64,000 nt of DNA from Mucilaginibacter tolerans. Lineage in GTDB: Bacteria > Bacteroidota > Bacteroidia > Sphingobacteriales > Sphingobacteriaceae. The stretch's first letter is position 1. Every line of letters begins with the position of its first letter. The DNA lies in contig NZ_JAUMKB010000024.1 of the NCBI RefSeq assembly GCF_030519375.1, positions 1 through 64,000 of the forward strand, given 5' to 3'. Below, piece after piece: positions 35,701-44,298 of this stretch. The notes beneath the pieces are model-generated. The model saw only the letters and a list, made by a program, of their open reading frames with translations, made no database searches and was not told where the DNA came from. Both the position numbers and the translations under genes were made by a program.

Positions 35701-38700
35701 TTTTTGGACTCGAATTCGCGAAAATCGGTAAAGAAGTCAATGTCCCTTCCAATGATTTTACTATTGGACATTGTTCCGTCTGCGTTTACAATGTCTACAG
35801 TATTATTCAATTGAAATTTATCAGCGCCAATGGTATCAATCCGGTATTGGTACTCTGTAGACGATATTTCGGCTCCTGACTGATTATAGGTTGTAGCCTT
35901 CTTTTCCTTGCCATGCATATCATTCAGGACAAATGAATAGCCCTGAGACATGGTTAATTCGTCGATACTCGTTGCTCCCAGGAATGAGAACTTGTTAACC
36001 GGTTTATTATGGATTGGAATAATTGGCAATGCTGTAGCCTGTACCGGGAACTCCTTTGCAGTATAGAACTCATTAACAGTATACCCAGTACGCAATGTCG
36101 GATCTGGGTTATGATTCTTATCGAGGTCGGTCACTGTCACCCTACTATAGCCTACTGATGGCGCCGGATAGAAAGATTCCCCGAAAGGTTGTTCCAGATC
36201 AAAGAAATCATCGATGGCGCCCTTGAACTTCTCTACATAAGGTACAGGTTGTTTTAATGCATTCTCGTCATTACCAATTGAAGGCTCGTATGCAGCTACT
36301 CCACTGCTTATCGTCACACCATTTTCTACTGTTGTATAATCATAAGCCTGGCCATAGCTAGCAGGTTGCGCACCATTATTACCCGACATTGTATCCCAGG
36401 TATCACTAATCATAATTTTTTTCACCCGCACGCCCCCACCCAATTTATGGCCATCCTGTTTTACCAACTTTGCAAAACATTTTTCCAGTTGTATGTTGCC
36501 TGCAAAGCTCTTCCGGTTTGCTTTATGATAAAAATTCTCCGTCAGTTCGCTAAGGTTACCTATCGCAGATAGTACTGCGCTCACCGCATCGGATACTGCA
36601 GACACTAGGTCGCCATCTTTCGTCCTCCGGTCAAAACCAGAATAAGCATACCGGGGATACTCGTCTTTTATTTTCTGCCATGCCGAAAAAATAATCGGGT
36701 TGGCTGTTACACCACCGTCTGCGCGGTTCTCAAATATAATTTTGGCGTAACCACCGCTAACCGACACAGATTGAACTTTCGAATAACATGGTATAAAATC
36801 GTAATCATAGTCTGGTCCGCCGGAATTGCTGTATGCTGTAGATATCTTTACCGAAAACTTGGTATAGATATAGTCTGCGCCATTCAGGTAATTATTTTTA
36901 AACCATGCTGTAGGGTCGCCGGTTACAGTTGTATTTGGTATTTGTACCTTGATACCATGCGCGTCACGTAGAGCTGTCTCCGAAGAGGAGCTGATATCAT
37001 TACCGCTTTGATCTATGAGTCCTGCAATCCCCGACATTGCCATAGCACGCTTATCCTGCACGTAAGCATAATCGCCCGACTCATAATTGACATTTATATT
37101 ACCTCCCGTTGGCAGTTGTACTGATGCCAGGTGCCATAACGCTGCATTCTGATCTTCCGTTGCTTTTATTGATGAGTTGTTACCCTGCAAATCCTGCGCC
37201 GTGTATGGAAATTCATCATTTTTCATCAAGCCCAGGTTAGCGTCCGGAGACTTGTATACCCCCCAGCGGTCAGTCAGCATATCCCCATAATTAATAGTCT
37301 GCCCATTAACACTATTGTTATAGGTAAACTGATATGGAAAATTGGCTCCTTTAGGACTGTTGCCATACTGAAACCACACCTTTTTCAGTGTAAGTTTACC
37401 GCCCAGGGCAGGATTGCTATTGAGTCCGTTAGCATTATCTGTGTTGTTAGGTATGCCCCGGCACAGTTCATAGGAATATTCGAACTTTACCACTTTTATA
37501 GGTTTAGACATATCCGCTTTTGAGTACAGCCGTATCTCCTTCAGGCACTTCAGTGGATTGCTGGTATCCATGCTGGTCCCTGTAAAGTCGGTTACCCCCA
37601 TGGCGTCGTTCCTGTTCTGGGTAATAAAGTAGGCGATCTTTGTTTTTGACTCGATAGTTTGGACATAGTACACCTCTTTTTCGCCGTATACAATGCTACC
37701 CTTATCATCATCCTTGTCTGCCAGCAAACTTCTGTTCAGGGTCGCTCCGGCAAATGGTGAACGCCATTTATAAGGCGTTGACAGCTTTGAATAATTAAAT
37801 TTTATTGCAGTTCCAGCATCATCGTCAGATATCCCATCACCTAATCTATCCGCATAATCCGGTGATAAAATCGCGGTTAGCAGAAAACTTGAAGCATATG
37901 CTGGTTGCGTCTGGTCATGATAATAATTATCGATACCTTTTTTGTAATTAATAGCCGCCGTTGAGGTGCCCGGATTAGTATAAGCTACGCTAACCAAATT
38001 GTTGGTATTAGGAAAAGTATTGTCCGTGCCTTTAACCCCAGCGGTATTAGGAAGCATACTGTACTCGCTTCCCTTTGCACCTATTGCAAAACTATATTCA
38101 GTTTGTTTGATGTTGTAAACCGGGATACCGTATACCATGCGTTGCCCTGAGGTCTTTGTCACAGTGATCTCCGAGATATGGTGACGGCGGCGATAGCCTG
38201 TTGTATTATCAAAATAACGTGATTCAGAAAGTGATGCAGTTTGCGTCTGGTAAGTTGTCGGTGCCTGAAATGTTGAAGCATCATTGAATGCGTAAGTTTT
38301 GATCATTTTATCCAATCCACCTGCAGCAGCTTCTTCGCCCGTCAAGTAAGAAACTGTAGTCGTATTAATCGACCTGTTCATTTTTTTTAATGGGTTGGTC
38401 AGGTTCACATTGTTCGAGAACTGCGCATTCGCAGTTTTGCCGCTAATATTTACTGCCAAAGGTTGAATATCCTGCAACTGCGATGTCATATTCGCATCTT
38501 CAAGGGTCCTTTCTCCCACCATTTTGAAGTACATATGCTGAGCAGAAGGATTGGCGTAAGAAGCATCCTGGAAGTCGCCTTTACCGATATAGTTATTATT
38601 GCTGGTCCATTTGCGGGTAGTATTGGACGAGTTTTGCTTGTACCAGGTGATCCCACCGTGGGCCAGTCCCCAATTCGGTCCAAAGCCAAGATCCGCACCA

Positions 38701-39941
38701 ATTGTGGTCGAGGAATTGTCGTCCTTAACTTCGTTGTCAAAGAATGCGCCTGAGCCACCACGATATAATCTGAACTGCCCTGATCCTTCCTGGCTGGTAA
38801 AAGAGAATAAATCAGGTGTAGGTACCGGCACTGCCAGGTTAGGCAGCTCCGGAATTATTGGATTTTCCCCATCACGGATAAAATCCATTGTAGCCGTTTT
38901 TTGGCTCTTACCAAGTTCAGCATACATAAAACCGTATGAGGGGTTAGTCATCTGTGTAGAGGCCACCTCTCTCACATTCATATATCCTGTCGCTCCCGGT
39001 CCAGCAAAAAAGCCGTTCCATGTACCGCCCACGTCAAGGCTAAAAGAACCATACCTACCCTTGTATGGTACTTGAATTTTTGGCATTACAGGCTCCGTAT
39101 TGAATGAAATGAAAGACCCGGATATCTCAAATCCGCTTTTCTCTCCTTTTTCACGCACCTGATCTTTACCATCTTTATCTTTATATTTTTCCAGCTTACC
39201 AACATCAAATGACGAACCCAATGTTAAGCTTTTTAAGCCAGAGCGGCTATTATAGCCCAATGACGCACTCAGACCGGCATGTTCTACCTTCTCATCATTA
39301 ATATTCCGTGAAATTCCAAGATTTGCAGAGGGTGAGATGTCCACCCCGCTTGCTGTGCTCGAGTTAATTCCCAAACCTAAACCCGCGGTGAATGGCGTCT
39401 CGTTTATGTTACCGAATGAAACACCGACATTTGCTGATACATCGGCTCCGATACCGGTATAATTATCATTAAAAATTCCCAGTCCCAATGAACCTGAGCC
39501 TTTAATCAGCTTGCCGATTTGGAATATTTCACCCTTAACCCTTACACGCCCTCCCACAGTTACTTTAGGTTTTGTCCAGTTATTGGCTACAATGTTATCA
39601 CCAGCCATATCATCAGGCACACCGCGCACCTGGCGGTTGATAGCACCCACGTTTACGTTCCATCCAAGCCCAACCCAGCTTGCCTCATCATCCATACCGG
39701 TGCCTGAAGCATAATTGAGGTTGATTGGATATCCGTCAATATCGAGCAGGGGAATATTATATTTAAAGTCACCTGTAAACAGATCAACCATATCCGATAC
39801 CCCGGCAGGCTGGAATGCAGCCACTTCAGGCTGCGTCGGGCCCGAGGTTAGCGCATGCCCTGTTAAAGGCAGCAACAGGTTAAAAAGCGTCGGCATCAAT
39901 AACCCTATAGCAATTTTTTTTCTGAATCGTGATAATTTCAT
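32715..39941 (-). CDS. Giant exported protein with PA14-like modules and YD-type tail, Rhs partner
   Basis: This is a 2408-aa secreted protein. The signal peptide is about 1-31 (LLMPTLFNLLLPLTGHA). The mature start PTQPEVAAFQPAGVSDMVDL, followed by FTGDFKYNIPLLDIDGYPIN, resembles the opening of SpvB/TcB-like and YD-repeat shell proteins. A long beta-rich body follows. Two PA14-like carbohydrate-binding modules lie at about 1710-1820 (IYAPYTGWYYFVYSGAGSYQ) and 1935-2060 (FTSGAGEYYFGYSGDDNF). A CBM-like jelly roll lies at about 2170-2350 (SGRYSVALP, YIDDIRIHP). The last 60 residues are YD-like (YVYDDRNMRLMAELDENG, then FATFYEYDDEG), so the chain stops where an Rhs core would be expected. It may be a truncated Rhs relative or a shell subunit for the 3057-aa toxin. 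It is 17 bp after the lipoprotein gene. Confidence 0.8.
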   Translation of the reverse strand: MKLSRFRKKIAIGLLMPTLFNLLLPLTGHALTSGPTQPEVAAFQPAGVSDMVDLFTGDFKYNIPLLDIDGYPINLNYASGTGMDDEASWVGLGWNVNVGAINRQVRGVPDDMAGDNIVANNWTKPKVTVGGRVRVKGEIFQIGKLIKGSGSLGLGIFNDNYTGIGADVSANVGVSFGNINETPFTAGLGLGINSSTASGVDISPSANLGISRNINDEKVEHAGLSASLGYNSRSGLKSLTLGSSFDVGKLEKYKDKDGKDQVREKGEKSGFEISGSFISFNTEPVMPKIQVPYKGRYGSFSLDVGGTWNGFFAGPGATGYMNVREVASTQMTNPSYGFMYAELGKSQKTATMDFIRDGENPIIPELPNLAVPVPTPDLFSFTSQEGSGQFRLYRGGSGAFFDNEVKDDNSSTTIGADLGFGPNWGLAHGGITWYKQNSSNTTRKWTSNNNYIGKGDFQDASYANPSAQHMYFKMVGERTLEDANMTSQLQDIQPLAVNISGKTANAQFSNNVNLTNPLKKMNRSINTTTVSYLTGEEAAAGGLDKMIKTYAFNDASTFQAPTTYQTQTASLSESRYFDNTTGYRRRHHISEITVTKTSGQRMVYGIPVYNIKQTEYSFAIGAKGSEYSMLPNTAGVKGTDNTFPNTNNLVSVAYTNPGTSTAAINYKKGIDNYYHDQTQPAYASSFLLTAILSPDYADRLGDGISDDDAGTAIKFNYSKLSTPYKWRSPFAGATLNRSLLADKDDDKGSIVYGEKEVYYVQTIESKTKIAYFITQNRNDAMGVTDFTGTSMDTSNPLKCLKEIRLYSKADMSKPIKVVKFEYSYELCRGIPNNTDNANGLNSNPALGGKLTLKKVWFQYGNSPKGANFPYQFTYNNSVNGQTINYGDMLTDRWGVYKSPDANLGLMKNDEFPYTAQDLQGNNSSIKATEDQNAALWHLASVQLPTGGNINVNYESGDYAYVQDKRAMAMSGIAGLIDQSGNDISSSSETALRDAHGIKVQIPNTTVTGDPTAWFKNNYLNGADYIYTKFSVKISTAYSNSGGPDYDYDFIPCYSKVQSVSVSGGYAKIIFENRADGGVTANPIIFSAWQKIKDEYPRYAYSGFDRRTKDGDLVSAVSDAVSAVLSAIGNLSELTENFYHKANRKSFAGNIQLEKCFAKLVKQDGHKLGGGVRVKKIMISDTWDTMSGNNGAQPASYGQAYDYTTVENGVTISSGVAAYEPSIGNDENALKQPVPYVEKFKGAIDDFFDLEQPFGESFYPAPSVGYSRVTVTDLDKNHNPDPTLRTGYTVNEFYTAKEFPVQATALPIIPIHNKPVNKFSFLGATSIDELTMSQGYSFVLNDMHGKEKKATTYNQSGAEISSTEYQYRIDTIGADKFQLNNTVDIVNADGTMSNSKIIGRDIDFFTDFREFESKNSGISLQAGYDMVGLGWFSFPFFVKPSYDDSDYKLFRSACAVKVSQYYGIVKKVIKRQNGSVIATEDLAYDGVTGNPVVTRTQTEFNNPQRNDTNNSIYTTNLPAYWVYKGMGAAYQNANMLLKNFTTDANGVINSAYWNYLKAGDELVNIAGVTKYWVIEDQATSPSTESSPTKKLIDIKGGYVDLSAGTGITVKLSRSGYRNILDASTEHIVSLNNPIVNNKLQIASNADQTSLKVINASMTAFNESWGMDQSGQPQDYTAIPNGAASTYQSVSVGGVHFIAAVNYFPNSCFFPCNDNQTDEVSFGKAGLYGAAIWPTTASGQLSNPQVTINHTIYAPYTGWYYFVYSGAGSYQYTIDNSTTLQRPTNTYYGVSEVQLTAGSHQISLVEPNSGSGLQYITLMVFGSTTPTSSTDGFIDRSQLVFSTGNLANLNDIHTYDYRYHINPYVRGFLGNWREIASNVFQQSRHYNTDPSVKGVDVRNAGYINNFSSYWYYDVIPSTVPVNTVTFGQAVPLSSRGSSGVYSFGGDIPGAQDQVLTSGSLVSRMQGALDRSGIWPVPVTTQQLGHQVTAVGTFTSGAGEYYFGYSGDDNFVYSIDGTTLPQRPNTLWCWYPMTLTAGTHHLTLQATNNNSSFPGAIGMEIYTSADGSGTPVFSTTSLIGIPAPPPQYAWQTDNLGNRARWVTANTITGYDRYGQQIENKDALGRFSAAAFGFNGELPIAVASNAMSREIYNTAFEDTRFSPGTGFNTLRSNEFKVTNTNSISSAVVTTESHSGRYSVALPTNGLTLTTKAHSQLLSTNNLLSINQYGEYNTKTTSADAGLYPNGFEPQPGKKYIIDVWVKDGHPSDKNVYLQLNAGIPPTIPVDDQYSPTSVPQITLTCKALVEDWKLLEGTIDLTSIPAGSAYAISLTPGSGSSSQIYIDDIRIHPVDAQMKSYVYDDRNMRLMAELDENGFATFYEYDDEGLLIRVKKETERGVMTLKESRSSYKRQP

Positions 39942-39958
39942 ATGCGTGAGTTCGCTTG

Positions 39959-40408
39959 TTACCTGTTTAATATTATTTGATAGGGTTTCCCATCTATATA
40001 TTTATCTGTGTACACCAACTGCAATTGCCGGTGCTTCATAGCTTTTACAATCCCGAATGAAAGCAGGTATTCATAACACCCGGCAATACCATTATTTACC
40101 GGCTGTACCATGTCCGGGCTATAACTGGCCGTTGCAGTACGAAGAACAAAACAACTGTCCATACTGTAGAAAAGTCCAGTCTTTTGATGACCAGTATAAT
40201 TTTCCATCCATTCTTTACCAGGATATAATCTAATTTTATAAGTAATGGCCGTCGTATCCTCCTTCACAGGCTTTATTTTCATAATCTCCAGTGTAAGGGA
40301 TTTCCCTTTAACGCTTTGATAGTCCGACATGCCGTCCAGCCATTTCTCTGTTGGCGTGTGGCAGGACGCTAATGTTAATAGGAGTAATACAATACCCGTC
40401 GCTTTCAT
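39959..40408 (-). CDS. Small lipoprotein of unknown function
   Basis: This 149-aa protein has a signal peptide and lipobox LASC, lipidated at Cys16. The mature part has no recognised domain; a beta-rich pattern (LTLEIMKIKPVKEDTTAITY, IRLYPGKEWMENYTGH) is visible. No Asp follows the Cys, but sorting rules in Bacteroidota differ, so surface exposure is possible. It begins one base after the 358-aa gene ends and lies 17 bp before the 2408-aa gene, so it belongs to the same transcript. A role as an outer-membrane assembly lipoprotein for the giant proteins is inferred from position only. Confidence 0.75.
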   Translation of the reverse strand: MKATGIVLLLLTLASCHTPTEKWLDGMSDYQSVKGKSLTLEIMKIKPVKEDTTAITYKIRLYPGKEWMENYTGHQKTGLFYSMDSCFVLRTATASYSPDMVQPVNNGIAGCYEYLLSFGIVKAMKHRQLQLVYTDKYIDGKPYQIILNR

Positions 40409-40409
40409 A

Positions 40410-41486
40410 TTAGTCTTTATAGATAAATCTTAAACTTTTCATCGTCCCATCCGGCAACCATAAGGTCATGAGATAGGAATAGCCGTCGATAAACGAATCT
40501 GTATTAGCCAGGTCGATCATGATCTTATTCTTACCTGTAGCCAGTGTTATCTTGGGTAGTCCTTTTATTTTCTTTCCCGGATTATTCAGGGTTTCAATCT
40601 GGTATTTGAATTTTGTTTCCTTGTAAGGATTTGTAACCGCAAAGCGGATCATACCACTGGCAACATAATAGTTACCGCGGATGAGATCCTCAATATCGCG
40701 ATAGCCATCATCAGAGATTACCGGATCTTTTTTCTTTTCATTACAATGTTCTTTGAAGGTCCATATCTCGGAGCGGTTGAGTATCGTCTGATCCTTATAG
40801 GCTGTTACCTGCCATGCATAGGTTTTGCCATCTTCAAGTTGTGGCGTAACCGCCGGATAGGTTAGTATAGGCGATATAATATGCGACTGGTTGATGATCG
40901 GCATATTATAATTCAGGGCTTCTACAGCATTCTGGTCATTTTTTATTTCAGTTAGTACCAACTGGTAAGTCGTGCCCTGTAATGTTGGAATCAATGGCTG
41001 CCATGTCAACATCGGCCGCTTATCGCACAATGTATCCCTATCATAAGGTTCAATGAGATGCAGCTGAGCAAAGGGTACGAGGTTGTAGTCGAAACACTGC
41101 TCGGAAGGCATCTCACCTCCTGAATAGTTGATTGTAAAGCAATACTCATAGTCTCCCACCGGGAAGTTATGGTCATGACGGACAATTACAGCGATAGGGT
41201 TGTTATAAAAATCAAACGCAGCGCTGCGTATAGCCGAAAGGGGTATGGTATTTACACCAGGCATCAGGTTAATTGATGCCGTTCTTACGGTCATTACGGT
41301 GCCGCTTTTTCGTTCTGAGATGGTCAACGACAGAGAGCCTGATTTTTTCCCTGAACTATTGATAACCTTACAGTTTAGTAACCCTTCGATATTCCGGCCA
41401 TTGATTTCAGGTATAAACTGAAAGGTCACCTGGCCAAATGCCTGGCATACTATAAATAATTGCAAAAGGATTATTAACTTCTTCAT
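40410..41486 (-). CDS. Exported Fn3/TANFOR-like protein of unknown function
   Basis: This 358-aa secreted protein has a signal peptide of about 1-19 (LIILLQLFIVCQAFGQ). Residues about 20-130 are beta-sandwich-like. Residues about 135-250 hold a fibronectin-type-III-like module (PMLTWQPLIPTLQGTTYQLV, then LEDGKTYAWQVTAYKD and SEIWTF), the YAWQV signature seen in TANFOR-type repeats of Bacteroidota surface proteins. The last third repeats the beta-sandwich pattern. Three or four cysteines (CFTINY, CFDYN, LCDKR, EHCNEK) may form disulfides. It is four bases after the 935-aa gene and one base before the lipoprotein gene. Probably a structural or adaptor component; no enzyme motif is seen. Confidence 0.7.
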   Translation of the reverse strand: MKKLIILLQLFIVCQAFGQVTFQFIPEINGRNIEGLLNCKVINSSGKKSGSLSLTISERKSGTVMTVRTASINLMPGVNTIPLSAIRSAAFDFYNNPIAVIVRHDHNFPVGDYEYCFTINYSGGEMPSEQCFDYNLVPFAQLHLIEPYDRDTLCDKRPMLTWQPLIPTLQGTTYQLVLTEIKNDQNAVEALNYNMPIINQSHIISPILTYPAVTPQLEDGKTYAWQVTAYKDQTILNRSEIWTFKEHCNEKKKDPVISDDGYRDIEDLIRGNYYVASGMIRFAVTNPYKETKFKYQIETLNNPGKKIKGLPKITLATGKNKIMIDLANTDSFIDGYSYLMTLWLPDGTMKSLRFIYKD

Positions 41487-41490
41487 TCCG

Positions 41491-44298
41491 TCAATCGATC
41501 TTTAAATAATATTTCAATGTTAATTCGCCTCTGCAGGATGGATAGAGATCCGCATACTGCGGCGTCATCAGATTTTTCATAAGATCCATCGAAGCGGTGA
41601 TGTCATAATGTTTGCTGGCTATCAGCTGCAACCCCTGCTTTACCCCAATTTGCTTGACATATGAAGCATTGCTCAGATAGGTTACGCCGGATGATAACTG
41701 AAAGCGCTTAAACAACTGGTACTGATAAATCATATCTGATGTCAGCATATTCCCAAGTAATTGAGATGAGGTCATCTCTTTGTTATAGAAAAGTGTACCT
41801 GTCAGCGAGCTTGTTTTAAAGGCCATTGTCTGCACATAAGTAAGATTAAGCAGATTGCTGCCAGCCGCTGACATATAAGTATTCATGAAGCTTTGATCTG
41901 CTATACTCGCGCGCGTTGTGGTAACGTATGATCCTATTTTATACGAGTCTGTGAGCCCGACTTCAAATTTTTGCGCATTATACACGGAATTGCTTGTGCC
42001 CTGCTGAACCTGTGATGTGCCGTTTGCCGAATATTTAAAATCAAGATTGCAGCGGTTATTTACCTTGTATCTGCTATCGAGTTCTAACCTATAGTTTTTG
42101 AATTTATCACTGTTGGTATAACTCAGTGGTGTGCTGCTGTAATCTCCGCGCAGATCAAATACGAGATCATTCTTGTAGAAGCTTTTTTTCAGATCTCCGC
42201 CAAACTTCATAGAGGCGCCCGAGTAGCCATTATTCGCAGGGTTCTGATACCCAAGCCCGGCATAATTGAAGTAAACATTATCTGACGCATTCATGCCGGG
42301 TATATCGAGGTGATGCCGCACACCTAACGACAGCGACTGGAAAAGATCGTTAGAAAGGTCATAGTTAGCTCCTGCTTTTCGCAACAATAACGTCTCGCTT
42401 CCGGGAGAAAAATCTTTGCTGAACAATGTTGCCGATTTGGATGCATCAAATGTCAGATGGCCCACATTTTCTACATTTAGCGATTTGGTGACTGTAAAAG
42501 CTACTGAATTACCAGGCAAAGTCGGAACGCCATACTGTAAATTACTGAACTGACTGCTGGATGAGCTAACAACAGATACCTTTACATTGCCAAATACGCT
42601 GCGAGGCATTTCAGCGCCTATATAGGTGATATTCTTAGGAAAAAGATAAATAGAGTTATCGAACCCTGCATCCTTCATAGAGTTCATATCATTTAGTGTT
42701 CCGAAGCCAACTGTAAAAGGATAATAACCCATTTTCACTGTGAGGTCAGCACCGCTTACCAGTCGGCTTTGCCCATCTTCTGTTGCCCCGGGCAAAGTGG
42801 TACCAAATGATCCGACATGTAAGCCCCTGATGCCTCCAAACATTGACTGTAATGCATTAGCCGGTCTCTTCTCAAACAGATTCAATGCTGCTTCCGAAGA
42901 ATTAAATCCTGAGGAAGTCTTTCCCGACAGGTAGTTTTCCTCAAGTATCAATGTTGCGGGGTCTAAACCTTTGGATGTTATTTTCTTATTGATGGCTGTA
43001 ATGACATTTTCCAAGCTATCCGCCTTACGTATATTAGCTTGTTTTTCTGCTTCTGACAGTTCAGTAACCTTACCCGAACTGTCTGGTAAAGCTTTATTTT
43101 TTTCATCAGCAATTGCCCGAAGCTTTGAATGAAGTTCACTTTTGCTCATGGTTATCAATCCCTGAAGTTTTTCCGGGTCGGATACGAGGTTAGAGAAAGG
43201 AGAACTTTTCAAGCCTGAAACATCACCGCGAAGTGACTGAACTTGATTTGTGATGGTTTGCCTTACATAATCGGTAAAATTAAAACCCTGAAAGGCGGTG
43301 TTTTTTAAATCTGAATATTGTTGCAGTTGATTCTTTAACAAGCCGGCATATGAAGCCGGATTAAAACCAAACTTGAATAAACTGGCACCAGCAAAGGGAC
43401 TTTGGCCATTAAAGGCCGCCTGATTATTTGAGATATTTAAATTCAAAGGGACGCCCATTACCATCAACGTCCCCCGCATGCCTATAACTTCCTGAAATTT
43501 GCTTCCATTAGGTATTAATTGTATCGGATTATATTGCACATCATTTTCGAGGGCAAAATTTGCTGAAAAAGTGCTGTTTGGTAACGATTTAAAATTCTTA
43601 GAGATGGCATCATTAATAGGTTTCATATTAGAGAATGCCTGACCAACTAATGCTGATCGTACATTCAACAAACGCGATGCACTGCTATCTAAAAGCCCTT
43701 TTGAGCTACTTATTTTTGATGTCAGGCCGCTCGAATTTATTGGCAGTGATGATATTGAAGGAGAGATCTTAGAAATGCCAGTAGTTAATTGATTTTTTAC
43801 TGCTGCCGGATTCATTGCCTGTCCGGGTACCGGATTACTCAAAACATTCGGAACAGATGGCGTACCAGATGGTACTTTAAGTGCCGATGCATTTTGCCCC
43901 GTGGTGATAATACCGGTTGGATTAGGAAGCGTCTGGATACCGGGTAAAGAGGGCAATTGCAAGTTCGCCGTATTGGGTAAGCCTGGCGTTTTCAGACTGT
44001 TATTTGCCCCAAAACCCAGTGATTTAGCACGCGATGCCATTAGTTTATCCAACTGGCTTTTATGGACTGAGGCTGTATCGGTCGATAAAGCTTTCGCATA
44101 TGAACGGGTGCTTTCCCATCCCCTCGCCCATTTGAATGGATCTTCAAGAAAATTATGGGCCAGGCTATTTCTAACTAACGAGTCAACTACAGCTTTCTGC
44201 TTTTGCTGCCCAACTGGACTTTGTGCATATAACTTTGAACTACATGCAATCAGCAGAAGCAAAGTCGAGAACCTGTAAATAATGTTTCTTGCTTCCAT
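41491..44298 (-). CDS. Large envelope protein, possible outer-membrane beta-barrel, unknown function
   Basis: This is a 935-aa exported protein. The N-terminus can be read as a signal peptide cleaved at LYAQ (about 26) or as a lipobox LLIAC (Cys19). Residues about 30-250 are Ser/Pro/Leu-rich and low complexity (TPGLPNTANLQLPSLPGIQT). A central part (about 340-450) is helical. Residues about 500-935 are alternating amphipathic strands with aromatic edges (HLTFDASKSATLFSKD, DLVFDLRGDYSSTPLSY, NRCNLDFKYSANGTSQV) ending LTLKYYLKID, as in an outer-membrane barrel. There is no TonB box or plug. Its start overlaps the preceding stop by one base (TAATG). It is the best candidate for the outer-membrane component of the giant-protein operon; the barrel is inference. 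Confidence 0.7.
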   Translation of the reverse strand: MEARNIIYRFSTLLLLIACSSKLYAQSPVGQQKQKAVVDSLVRNSLAHNFLEDPFKWARGWESTRSYAKALSTDTASVHKSQLDKLMASRAKSLGFGANNSLKTPGLPNTANLQLPSLPGIQTLPNPTGIITTGQNASALKVPSGTPSVPNVLSNPVPGQAMNPAAVKNQLTTGISKISPSISSLPINSSGLTSKISSSKGLLDSSASRLLNVRSALVGQAFSNMKPINDAISKNFKSLPNSTFSANFALENDVQYNPIQLIPNGSKFQEVIGMRGTLMVMGVPLNLNISNNQAAFNGQSPFAGASLFKFGFNPASYAGLLKNQLQQYSDLKNTAFQGFNFTDYVRQTITNQVQSLRGDVSGLKSSPFSNLVSDPEKLQGLITMSKSELHSKLRAIADEKNKALPDSSGKVTELSEAEKQANIRKADSLENVITAINKKITSKGLDPATLILEENYLSGKTSSGFNSSEAALNLFEKRPANALQSMFGGIRGLHVGSFGTTLPGATEDGQSRLVSGADLTVKMGYYPFTVGFGTLNDMNSMKDAGFDNSIYLFPKNITYIGAEMPRSVFGNVKVSVVSSSSSQFSNLQYGVPTLPGNSVAFTVTKSLNVENVGHLTFDASKSATLFSKDFSPGSETLLLRKAGANYDLSNDLFQSLSLGVRHHLDIPGMNASDNVYFNYAGLGYQNPANNGYSGASMKFGGDLKKSFYKNDLVFDLRGDYSSTPLSYTNSDKFKNYRLELDSRYKVNNRCNLDFKYSANGTSQVQQGTSNSVYNAQKFEVGLTDSYKIGSYVTTTRASIADQSFMNTYMSAAGSNLLNLTYVQTMAFKTSSLTGTLFYNKEMTSSQLLGNMLTSDMIYQYQLFKRFQLSSGVTYLSNASYVKQIGVKQGLQLIASKHYDITASMDLMKNLMTPQYADLYPSCRGELTLKYYLKID

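Noticed and set aside
22716..39941. Numerous plus-strand frames opposite the giant Rhs and 2408-aa genes
   Set aside because: They are short, without recognisable domains, and overlap uninterrupted minus-strand coding of thousands of codons.
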